The notes under the pieces: generated by a model
The model's database searches: none
Told to the model about the DNA's origin: nothing
What the model saw: only the letters and a program-made list of their open reading frames with translations
Shown here: positions 1-5,997 of the stretch, piece after piece
Layout of the letters: every line of letters begins with the position of its first letter
Position numbering within the stretch: the first letter of the stretch is position 1
NCBI GenBank assembly: GCA_023145125.1
Contig: JAGLEK010000395.1
Location: forward strand, 1-5,997
Reading direction: 5' to 3'
From: Bacteroidales bacterium
Lineage (GTDB): Bacteria > Bacteroidota > Bacteroidia > Bacteroidales > B18-G4
Length of the DNA stretch: 5,997 nucleotides
Made by a program: the position numbers and the translations under genes

Positions 1-20
1 ATCCAGTATCCAGTATCCAG
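1..20. repeat. Heptanucleotide tandem repeat (unit ATCCAGT), cut by window edge
   Basis: The first 20 bases are 2.9 perfect copies of the 7-bp unit ATCCAGT, and the array stops at AAACACTT. It begins at base 1, so it probably continues to the left, outside the window. It is noncoding and lies about 60 bp upstream of the candidate feoAB promoter element. Its function is unknown. Perfect short tandem repeats of this kind can change copy number by slippage, but nothing here shows that they do. Confidence 0.75.
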
Positions 21-79
21 AAACACTTATTTAGACAAAGTTTAGAATCAGTAACACATAATGTATTGTGCTTATTCGA

Positions 80-87
80 TATCTTTG
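80..87 (+). promoter_or_regulatory. Candidate Bacteroidota -7 promoter element for feoAB
   Basis: TATCTTTG matches the Bacteroidota sigma-70-type -7 consensus TAnnTTTG at all six fixed positions. It ends 31 bp before the ATG at 119, so transcription would start near 91-95 and leave a leader of roughly 25 nt. No convincing TTTG element is seen at the expected -33 spacing. Just upstream, 55-70 contains CACA and TGTG arms eight bases apart, with the small palindrome ACATAATGT (56-64) inside. That could be an operator over the -33 region, for example for an iron-responsive repressor. It is not a recognisable Fur box and could be chance in AT-rich DNA. Confidence 0.5.
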
Positions 88-118
88 CCTTTCTTTTATT
101 AAATCTAAATTAAAATTC

Positions 119-2632
119 ATGACCAGTTTGCGTGATCTGGGTATTGGGGAAACGGGCATCATTACCAAGGTAAGAGGCCGTGGAGCTTTCAGAAAGCGCA
201 TTACTGAGATGGGGTTTATTAAAGGCAAAGAAGTAACTGTAATTCGCTCTGCCCCCCTGAAAGACCCGATCGATTACAAGGTCATGGGCTATGAGATCAG
301 CCTCAGGAGAAGTGAAGCTGAGTTGATTGAGGTAGTTACTCCCGGGGAGGTGCCGAAAGATCTTATCAATACCAGGTTTGAGGGGGTTATCGATGCTGAC
401 CCACTGGCAAATATCGCCAATGAAAAAGGAAAGATCATTGATGTGGCAATGATCGGCAACCCTAATTCCGGTAAGACGACACTTTTCAATATTGCTTCAC
501 ATTCCAGGCAGATGACCGGCAACTATGGAGGTGTGACCGTAGATTCTAAGTTGGCGCGCTTCAAACTTGACGGCTACACTTTTAATATCACCGACCTGCC
601 GGGAACATACTCTGTATCACATTACACCCCTGAAGAACTGTTTGTAAGAGAGCATATTCGCGAAAAAATGCCCGACATCGTTGTGAACGTGATCGATGCT
701 TCAAACCTTGAACGGAACTTATATCTTACTACCCAGCTTATCGATATGGATATCAGGGTGGTGGTGGCCTTGAACATGCATGATGAAATGCTTGAAAAAG
801 GAGACATTTTTGATTTTGAAGCCCTGGGAAAGATGCTCGGAATTCCTTTTGTACCAACAATAGGAACCAAAAAGAAAGGAGTAAATGAGCTTTTCCGGAA
901 GGTTATTGATGTTTTTGAGGATAAGGACCCCGATGTTCGCCATATCCATATCAATTACGGACAGGATATAGAGCATGCTATTGACCATTTACAGTCAATC
1001 ATCAAAAAAGATACAAGTGTCCCCTACCCTGCAGCCCCCCGGTATTATGCTCTGAAACTGTTAGAAAAAGATGATTCTGTAACATCAGTGCTTGAAAAAA
1101 AAGCAAATTATGCAGAGATCAGGCATGATTCTGACAGGGAGATCAAAAAGCTTGAGAACCTTCACCGGGAAGATACTGAAACCCTTATCACCGATGCCCG
1201 CTACGGTTTCATTGGCGGGGCGCTAAAAGAAACCTTCAAAGCAGGTAAAAAGGAAAAAGGCAGACGATCAAGGTTTGTCGACAGATATATTACCAGCAAG
1301 TACCTGAGCTACCCCATATTTTTCCTTTTCATGTGGATCATGTTCGAGGCCACCTTCCTGATAGGCTCCTATCCTATGGAATGGATCAGCAGGCTGGTAG
1401 ATATTACAGGCAGTGAACTTACCGCTATAATGCCCGAAGGAATGATCCGCGACCTGCTGGTGAATGGGGTCATAGGCGGTGTTGGCGGAGTGATAGTTTT
1501 TCTGCCCAACATCCTCATACTCTTCCTTTTTATCTCACTCATGGAAGACACTGGCTATATGGCGAGGGTGGCATTCATTGTTGACCGTATCATGCATAAA
1601 GTGGGACTGCACGGCAGATCATTTATTCCATTGCTGATGGGTTTCGGTTGTAATGTACCGGCAATAATGGCTACCAGGACCATTGAGAGCAGAAGCGATA
1701 GGTTGGTAACCATGTTCATCACACCATTGATGTCGTGCAGTGCCAGGTATCCGGTATATGTTCTGATCATCAGTGCATTTTTCACAAAATACCAGGGTAC
1801 TATACTGTTTGGGATCTATATTATCGGTATCATTCTTGCAGCGCTGGTGGCTCTGATCCTCAAGAAAACCATTTTCCGCTCCACTGAAACACCTTTCGTA
1901 ATGGAGCTTCCGCCGTATCGTATCCCCACAGTCAGGAATATCTTGCGGCATACCTGGAACAAAGGATCCCAATACCTTAAGAAGATGGGGGGTATTATAT
2001 TGCTTGCATCACTTTTAATCTGGCTTCTGGGGTATTTTCCCAGGAATGAAGAAAAATTGTCGCATTTCAACATGCAAAGCCGGGATATCAGTAATAATTA
2101 TGATGCAAGGGTTGCCTCCAATCCGGAAGATTCAGACATGAGCATACGGCTGTCAGAAGAAAAAACACTGGCCCTCGACAGCATTAACAGGCTAAAGGAA
2201 GGCAAGAGGCAGGAATATAGTTTTATTGGCATTATCGGGCGTTTTATCGAACCTGTAATGCGCCCGTTGGGTTTCGATTGGAAGATGACCGTCAGCCTTA
2301 TTGCCGGTGCAGCGGCAAAAGAAATAGTGGTTAGCACGATGGGGGTATTATATGAAGTAGGCGAGTCGGGGCAGGATGTAAGCCTTATCAGCAAAATACG
2401 CGAGCAAGAATATACCGTTGGCCCGCGTAAGGGAGAAAAGGTGTTTACCCCGATTGCGGCATTGGCATTCATGATGTTTGTGCTCATCTATTTCCCCTGC
2501 ATAGCTGTTATTGCAGCGATTAAAAAAGAATCAGGCAGCTGGAAATGGGCACTTTTCGTAGCCGGATATACTACCGGGCTGGCATGGGTGGTGGCATTTG
2601 CAGTTTATCAGATTGGAAGTCTGCTGATGTAG
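119..2632 (+). CDS. feoB: FeoA-FeoB fusion, ferrous iron transporter
   Basis: GTP-dependent Fe(II) uptake permease of the inner membrane, 837 residues, with FeoA fused in front as is common in Bacteroidota. Residues 1-73 are the FeoA SH3-like domain. The FeoB G domain follows: G1 GNPNSGKTT (113-121), G2-region GVTVD (138-142), G3 DLPG (159-162) and G4 NMHD (219-222). A helical domain runs to about 375 and ends in the RYGFIGGALKETFK stretch. Hydrophobic segments start near 396. Both Gate regions keep their hallmarks: GCNVPAIMATRTIE (510-523), MSCSARYPVY (538-547), AAKEIVVST (732-740) and YFPCIAVIAAIKKES (791-805). A hydrophilic insertion lies at about 641-700. ATG 119 is preferred over GTG 68 because it begins exactly at the FeoA fold (MTSLRDLG) and because the -7 element lies inside the longer reading. 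No Shine-Dalgarno is seen, which is usual for the phylum. No frameshift or missing key residue was found. Family assignment is secure; Fe(II) rather than another divalent metal is inferred from the family. Confidence 0.96.
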   Translation: MTSLRDLGIGETGIITKVRGRGAFRKRITEMGFIKGKEVTVIRSAPLKDPIDYKVMGYEISLRRSEAELIEVVTPGEVPKDLINTRFEGVIDADPLANIANEKGKIIDVAMIGNPNSGKTTLFNIASHSRQMTGNYGGVTVDSKLARFKLDGYTFNITDLPGTYSVSHYTPEELFVREHIREKMPDIVVNVIDASNLERNLYLTTQLIDMDIRVVVALNMHDEMLEKGDIFDFEALGKMLGIPFVPTIGTKKKGVNELFRKVIDVFEDKDPDVRHIHINYGQDIEHAIDHLQSIIKKDTSVPYPAAPRYYALKLLEKDDSVTSVLEKKANYAEIRHDSDREIKKLENLHREDTETLITDARYGFIGGALKETFKAGKKEKGRRSRFVDRYITSKYLSYPIFFLFMWIMFEATFLIGSYPMEWISRLVDITGSELTAIMPEGMIRDLLVNGVIGGVGGVIVFLPNILILFLFISLMEDTGYMARVAFIVDRIMHKVGLHGRSFIPLLMGFGCNVPAIMATRTIESRSDRLVTMFITPLMSCSARYPVYVLIISAFFTKYQGTILFGIYIIGIILAALVALILKKTIFRSTETPFVMELPPYRIPTVRNILRHTWNKGSQYLKKMGGIILLASLLIWLLGYFPRNEEKLSHFNMQSRDISNNYDARVASNPEDSDMSIRLSEEKTLALDSINRLKEGKRQEYSFIGIIGRFIEPVMRPLGFDWKMTVSLIAGAAAKEIVVSTMGVLYEVGESGQDVSLISKIREQEYTVGPRKGEKVFTPIAALAFMMFVLIYFPCIAVIAAIKKESGSWKWALFVAGYTTGLAWVVAFAVYQIGSLLM

Positions 2633-2642
2633 GAAGGTTATT

Positions 2643-2670
2643 GGGGTACGGGGGACGAGGGGCAGGGGCG
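2643..2670 (+). repeat. G-run tract with G-quadruplex potential after feoB
   Basis: Four runs of at least four G (2643-2646, 2650-2654, 2659-2662, 2665-2668) are separated by TAC, ACGA and CA. This satisfies the standard intramolecular quadruplex pattern even with four-G stacks. The runs recur about every 7 bases (intervals 7, 9 and 6), so the tract resembles a decayed heptanucleotide repeat. It begins 10 bp after the feoB stop codon on the coding strand, so the G-rich sequence would be present in the feoAB mRNA tail. Folding and function are inferred from the pattern only. Confidence 0.6.
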
Positions 2671-2694
2671 CCATGAATACAATTGGGGTCGATC

Positions 2695-2719
2695 GATCCT
2701 GGCGAAGTCAGGATTTCTC
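2695..2719 (+). terminator. Possible factor-independent terminator of feoAB
   Basis: A perfect 6-bp inverted repeat, ATCCTG (2696-2701) and CAGGAT (2709-2714), encloses a 7-nt loop. G·U pairs could extend it outward (2695 with 2715) and inward (2702 with 2708). The sequence TTTCTC follows on the + strand. The stem is modest and the T-tract short and interrupted, so it is a weak terminator candidate. Its position, 62 bp past feoB and upstream of a separate promoter, fits the role. Confidence 0.4.
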
Positions 2720-2723
2720 AATG

Positions 2724-2751
2724 ACCGCCTACCGTTAACCGTCAACTAATT
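2724..2751. repeat. Degenerate heptanucleotide repeat (consensus ACCGTNA)
   Basis: Four consecutive 7-bp blocks read ACCGCCT, ACCGTTA, ACCGTCA and ACTAATT. The ACCG starts are exactly 7 bp apart at 2724, 2731 and 2738, and the fourth block is degraded. It is noncoding and sits just upstream of the candidate promoter of the KAS III-like gene. The unit differs from the ATCCAGT repeat at the left edge, but the period is the same. Function is unknown. Confidence 0.5.
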
Positions 2752-2770
2752 ATTATTGCCCCAAAATACT

Positions 2771-2778
2771 TACCTTTG
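2771..2778 (+). promoter_or_regulatory. Candidate Bacteroidota -7 promoter element for the KAS III-like gene
   Basis: TACCTTTG matches TAnnTTTG at all fixed positions and ends 34 bp before the ATG at 2813, nearly the same spacing as the element before feoAB. Transcription would begin near 2782-2786. A TTG at 2756-2758 lies upstream but is too close (12 bp) to be a normal -33 element. The site suggests that the downstream gene has its own transcript rather than depending on feoAB read-through. Confidence 0.5.
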
Positions 2779-2812
2779 CTCTCAATCTCAGCAAAAAATG
2801 TGACCTATCGAT

Positions 2813-3895
2813 ATGAACAGTGCTTATTACAGTGTGATTACAGGAACAGGAAGTTACATCCCGTCAAAACGGGTTACAAACGAGGATTTTCTCAAAAATG
2901 AATTTTATGATACAGACGGAAAGAAGCTCGAAAAGACGAATCAGGAAATAATTGATAAATTTCTGGAAATCACCACTATTGCAGAGAGACGACATGTTAC
3001 AGACAATCTGGTAACCTCTGATATTTCATATTTTGCTGCTCTTGATGCTATAGAGTCTGCAAACATTGATAGAGAAGAATTAGATTACATAATTGTTGCC
3101 CATAATTTTGGTGATGTACAGAAAGACAACAAACAGTTGGATATTGTACCCAGTATTGCCGCCAGGGTCAAACATAAACTGGAAATAAAAAACCCTTTTA
3201 CCGTAGCTTATGATCTGCCTTTTGGCTGTCCGGGTTGGCTGCAAGGAATTATTCAGGCTGATTATTTCATTAAATCAGGGGATGCAAAAAAGGTATTGGT
3301 TATAGGAGCAGATATACTGTCAAGGGTTTCCGATCCACACGACAGAGATAGTATGTTGTATTCTGATGGTGCCGGAGCTACCGTTATGGAGGCCAGAAAG
3401 AGTGATGATCCCATTGGAATACTTGGACATAAAGCACGATCAGATACCTTCTTGTATTCCCGGATGTTATATATGGGTAAATCGTACAAGCCTGACAATG
3501 AAAATAAGGATGACTTTTTTTTAAAGATGAATGGCAGAAAGCTATATCAATATGCGCTTGAAAATGTCCCCCAATCGATAAAAAACTGTCTTGAAAAGAG
3601 TAATATCCATCTTAAGGATATTAAGAAATTGCTGATCCATCAAGCCAATGGAAAGATGGATAGTGCAATATTAAAAAGGCTTTATAGTCTTTATGATATG
3701 GTTGATATTCCTGAAAACGTCATGCCAATGACAATCTCATGGCTGGGCAATTCATCTGTGGCCACCGTGCCAACATTATTGGATCTGTTATTAAAAGATA
3801 AGCTGGAAGCACACGAAGTAAACAAAGGAGACATCCTTGTTTTTGCATCCGTTGGAGCAGGCATGAATATTAATGTTATGACTTACAGGATGTAA
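2813..3895 (+). CDS. Beta-ketoacyl-ACP synthase III (FabH-like) family protein
   Basis: A 360-residue thiolase-fold condensing enzyme of the KAS III type, probably cytosolic. It should load an acyl group on its active-site cysteine and condense or transfer it to an ACP- or CoA-bound partner. The N-terminal GTGSYIPSKRVTN (11-23) is typical of FabH. The catalytic triad is intact: Cys139 in FGCPGW, His276 in HQAN and Asn313 in GNSS. DPHDR (174-178), DGAGAT (185-190), FLKMNGRKLY (236-245) and the C-terminal SVGAGMN (346-352) also fit. Where FabH has the CoA-contacting W...RTGI segment, this protein reads DKFLEITTIAERR (48-60), so its acyl or CoA preference may differ. It is longer than E. coli FabH (317 residues), partly through an insertion near 31-48. 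An in-frame TGA at 2801-2803 makes ATG 2813 the first usable start. No ACP or other lipid gene lies beside it, and it is AT-rich for this window. It could serve ordinary fatty acid initiation or a secondary lipid or polyketide route; the symbol fabH is therefore withheld. Confidence 0.88.
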   Translation: MNSAYYSVITGTGSYIPSKRVTNEDFLKNEFYDTDGKKLEKTNQEIIDKFLEITTIAERRHVTDNLVTSDISYFAALDAIESANIDREELDYIIVAHNFGDVQKDNKQLDIVPSIAARVKHKLEIKNPFTVAYDLPFGCPGWLQGIIQADYFIKSGDAKKVLVIGADILSRVSDPHDRDSMLYSDGAGATVMEARKSDDPIGILGHKARSDTFLYSRMLYMGKSYKPDNENKDDFFLKMNGRKLYQYALENVPQSIKNCLEKSNIHLKDIKKLLIHQANGKMDSAILKRLYSLYDMVDIPENVMPMTISWLGNSSVATVPTLLDLLLKDKLEAHEVNKGDILVFASVGAGMNINVMTYRM

Positions 3896-3934
3896 GCCCC
3901 TCCGAACTTCGGCCATTGTCAAAGCACACGACTC

Positions 3935-4954
3935 TCACTTCCCGTAAATCCGATTCAGCCCTGCAATGGCCTTTTCGTAATTCACCTCAAGCTCTAATAC
4001 ATCCTTGTATAGGTTCCTTGCCATATCATAATCGCCAAGCAGTTCATAACAATAGCCCAGGTTATATATGGCTTCGAAATAATCCGGTTTGAGTGCCAGT
4101 GCCTTATCGAAGAAGCCAATGGCCTGCTCAAAATCACCCATCAGTACCAGGTGTACATAGCCCAGGTTATAATTGGCATAGACATTTTGTGGATCCAGAA
4201 GAAGAAGCTTATTGTAGGCAGCAATAGCATTTTCGGCATCCCCGGCCTGATGGTAGAACATCGCCAGAGCATAGATTGCTTCAATGCTTTGGGGATCAAT
4301 GTTAAGGGCATTATTGAAATAATCTATCGCCAGGTGGTTTCCAACCGTGCTGTATATCAGGCCAAGCTGCATATAGGCGTCATAATATTCCTGGTTCCTG
4401 TCTATGGCCTCCAGGTAACTTTTTATGGCATTAACAGTATCCCCGGCCTCAGCAAAAATATATCCCTTTATAAAGTATGGCAGCGGGTTGCTTTTATCAA
4501 TGATAATGGCCTTATCGGCATTTTCAATTGCCTCCCTGTAATTCTTACGGATAAGATGGATCTCCGACAGTTTCAGCATCGATTCTGTATTTTCCGGGTC
4601 CAGTTCAAGTGCTTTATTCAGAGATTCAGCACAGTTGTCGAGTAAGCCCATGCTTAAATATATGTCAGAAAGCGTGAGAAGGTAGCTTGCATTACCCGGA
4701 TCCAATTGAATGGCAGCGAGCATATCCCGCATGGCCTTATTATGATCACGTTGGCTTAAATAAATCATTGCCCGCTGCTGGTACAGGATAGCATTGCTTG
4801 TGTCCTTGTTGATCAGGGCAGTAATGCCATCAAGGCCCGTAGGAGTGCTTTCGCCTGTATTTGTCTCTTCGGAAACGGTTCCGGCCGGCTGGCGGTTGCA
4901 TGATATTCCGATCATAAACACCGGGAGCAATATATAGAGCAGTGCTTTCTTCAT
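3935..4954 (-). CDS. TPR-repeat lipoprotein encoded downstream of recA
   Basis: A 339-residue protein predicted to be exported and lipid-anchored. MKK plus a hydrophobic stretch leads to GIS-Cys19, a lipobox-like cleavage site with Gly rather than the usual Leu at -3. A low-complexity Ser/Thr/Glu/Gly linker (about 20-40) follows. About eight tetratricopeptide repeats then fill residues 54-325, near 54, 88, 122, 156, 190, 223, 257 and 292. Most are 34 residues and end in a (L/I)(D/K)P(D/E/G/Q/S)N-like turn. The fifth is one residue short (STVGNHLAIDYF) and the seventh one residue long (LVLMGDFEQAI). TPR arrays bind protein partners; no catalytic domain is seen and the partner is unknown. It starts at ATG 4952-4954, 18 bp after the recA stop, with an A/T-rich leader and no Shine-Dalgarno, so co-transcription with recA is likely. 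It converges on the KAS III-like gene with a 39-bp gap. The TPR identity is secure, the lipoprotein call probable, and the cellular role unknown. Confidence 0.88.
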   Translation of the reverse strand: MKKALLYILLPVFMIGISCNRQPAGTVSEETNTGESTPTGLDGITALINKDTSNAILYQQRAMIYLSQRDHNKAMRDMLAAIQLDPGNASYLLTLSDIYLSMGLLDNCAESLNKALELDPENTESMLKLSEIHLIRKNYREAIENADKAIIIDKSNPLPYFIKGYIFAEAGDTVNAIKSYLEAIDRNQEYYDAYMQLGLIYSTVGNHLAIDYFNNALNIDPQSIEAIYALAMFYHQAGDAENAIAAYNKLLLLDPQNVYANYNLGYVHLVLMGDFEQAIGFFDKALALKPDYFEAIYNLGYCYELLGDYDMARNLYKDVLELEVNYEKAIAGLNRIYGK

Positions 4955-4972
4955 AATAATAATTTCGTGATC

Positions 4973-5995
4973 TTATGCATTTGCTTCTGCGAGCCCTTCC
5001 CTGATCTTGTTCTCCAGTTCTTCGGCAAGCTCCGGGTTATCAATCAGCAGGCTTTTCACTGCATCGCGTCCCTGTCCGAGCCTGGTTTCGCCATAGCTGA
5101 ACCATGAGCCGCTCTTCTTCAGGATGTTCATATCCACACCCAGGTCGATGATCTCGCCAAATTTCGATATCCCTACTCCATAAATAATATCAAACTCTGC
5201 CTTACGGAAAGGCGGAGCCACTTTGTTCTTGACAATTTTCACGCGAACCCTGTTCCCGGTGATATTATCCCCTTCTTTGATCTGTTGCATCCTGCGAATG
5301 TCGATCCTGACGGATGAGTAGAATTTAAGAGCATTCCCGCCTGTCGTGGTTTCAGGGTTGCCAAACATCACACCGATCTTTTCACGCAATTGATTAATAA
5401 AGACGCAGCAGGTACCTGTCTTGCTAATCGTTGCTGTAAGCTTCCGCATAGCCTGTGACATCAGCCTCGCCTGCAATCCCATTTTTGAATCACCCATCTC
5501 CCCTTCTATCTCGGCCCTTGGTGTGAGCGCAGCTACAGAATCGATCACGATAATATCGATAGCCCCGGAACGGATCAGGTTATCAACGATCTCCAATGCC
5601 TGTTCACCATTATCAGGTTGTGAAACCAGCAGGTTTTCAATATCAATACCAAGATTTTTAGCATAATACCGGTCGAAGGCATGTTCAGCATCGATAAAGG
5701 CAGCAATGCCACCACTTTTCTGGGCTTCTGCAATGGCGTGCAGGGCAAGCGTAGTTTTCCCTGACGACTCAGGCCCGTAAATTTCGGTTACCCTGCCCCG
5801 GGGCAACCCGCCTACACCAAGGGCAAGGTCAAGGCTGATAGAACCCGTAGAGATCGCATCTACATTTTCAACGGCTTCATCACCCAGCTTCATAATGGTA
5901 CCTTTACCGAAGTTCTTCTCAATATTCCCCAGTGTAAGTTCGAGGGCTTTCAGTTTTTCCTGCCTTACTTTATCGTTGTTTTTCTCGTTGCTCAT
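4973..5995 (-). CDS. recA: Recombinase RecA
   Basis: A complete 340-residue RecA, the ATP-dependent strand-exchange protein of homologous recombination, and co-protease for LexA-type repressors where these exist. Walker A GPESSGKTT is at 74-82, the DAEHA segment with the catalytic Glu at 104, Walker B IIVIDSVAAL at 148-157 (Asp152), loop L1 around EGEMGDS (164-170), and NQLREKIG (201-208) with the ATP-sensing Gln202. Loop L2 follows in FGNPETTTGG (211-220). The C-terminal domain ends at ELAEELENKIREGLAEANA. It is slightly short, with no long acidic tail like that of E. coli RecA. The start ATG is 5993-5995, two bases from the window edge, and MSNEKNNDK fits a normal RecA N-terminus. Promoter and any operator are therefore not visible. 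The stop TAA is at 4973-4975, followed after 18 bp by the TPR lipoprotein gene. No intein, frameshift or substituted catalytic residue is present. Confidence 0.98.
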   Translation of the reverse strand: MSNEKNNDKVRQEKLKALELTLGNIEKNFGKGTIMKLGDEAVENVDAISTGSISLDLALGVGGLPRGRVTEIYGPESSGKTTLALHAIAEAQKSGGIAAFIDAEHAFDRYYAKNLGIDIENLLVSQPDNGEQALEIVDNLIRSGAIDIIVIDSVAALTPRAEIEGEMGDSKMGLQARLMSQAMRKLTATISKTGTCCVFINQLREKIGVMFGNPETTTGGNALKFYSSVRIDIRRMQQIKEGDNITGNRVRVKIVKNKVAPPFRKAEFDIIYGVGISKFGEIIDLGVDMNILKKSGSWFSYGETRLGQGRDAVKSLLIDNPELAEELENKIREGLAEANA

Positions 5996-5997
5996 AT

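Noticed and set aside
68..118. GTG-started 17-residue N-terminal extension of FeoAB
   Set aside because: It would place the TAnnTTTG promoter element inside the coding region, and the FeoA domain begins exactly at ATG 119.
622..2487. Several minus-strand open frames of 60-129 codons inside feoB
   Set aside because: They overlap conserved FeoB coding sequence, overlap each other in different frames, and show no recognisable protein features.
2689..2698. TCGATCGATC palindromic stretch as a protein binding site
   Set aside because: GATC and CGATCG palindromes are common by chance, and this one partly overlaps the terminator-like hairpin.
2673..2738. 21-codon small ORF on the + strand between feoB and the KAS III-like gene, with AGGGG four bases upstream
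   Set aside because: It overlaps the hairpin and the start of the heptad tract, its product has no recognisable features, and the AGGGG is part of the G-run tract. A chance ORF is more likely.
2798..2803. Start-stop pair ATGTGA nine bases before the KAS III-like start, in frame with it
   Set aside because: It could be a minimal upstream ORF in the leader, but a six-base match is easily random and nothing else supports it.
3902..3912. Symmetrical CCGAA-C-TTCGG in the convergent gap as a bidirectional terminator
   Set aside because: Only four pairs can form around a three-base loop, and no T-tract follows on either strand, so it does not meet terminator criteria.
4151..4645. 164-codon open frame on the + strand antisense to the TPR gene
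   Set aside because: It is a shadow of the strongly supported TPR protein on the opposite strand, with no domain and no promoter-like signal seen.

Overview
The window reads as ordinary chromosomal DNA from a member of the Bacteroidota, probably Bacteroidales-like. Four observations point there. FeoA is fused to the N-terminus of FeoB. Both visible upstream regions carry the Bacteroidota-type -7 promoter element TAnnTTTG. Start codons sit behind A/T-rich leaders with no Shine-Dalgarno sequence. RecA has the AEHAFDRYYA-type stretch. The genus cannot be named from this sequence. Coding density is high, and no tRNA, rRNA, CRISPR array, transposase or attachment site was seen.

Layout. Positions 1-118 hold a short heptanucleotide tandem repeat at the window edge and a candidate promoter. 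An 837-residue FeoA-FeoB ferrous iron transporter follows on the + strand (119-2632). The 180-bp gap 2633-2812 is the most structured noncoding stretch. It holds a G-run tract with quadruplex-forming potential, a hairpin that may be a terminator, a second exact 7-bp-period tract, and a promoter for the next gene. A KAS III-type condensing enzyme lies at 2813-3895 on the + strand. After a 39-bp convergent gap come two minus-strand genes: a TPR lipoprotein (3935-4954) and, transcribed ahead of it, recA (4973-5995). These two are 18 bp apart and probably share a transcript. The recA promoter is beyond the right edge.

How the genes relate. The four genes do not form one pathway. feoAB imports Fe(II) across the inner membrane and looks like a single-gene transcription unit. 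The KAS III gene has its own promoter, is clearly more AT-rich than its neighbours (about 38% GC in the lines tallied by hand, against about 45% for feoB), and stands alone without an acyl carrier protein or other lipid genes. recA and the TPR lipoprotein are linked by position only.

No convincing undescribed multi-gene system is present. The best leads are the G-rich tract just after the feoB stop codon, the recurring 7-bp-period tracts in the noncoding DNA, and the divergent substrate-side motif of the KAS III enzyme.
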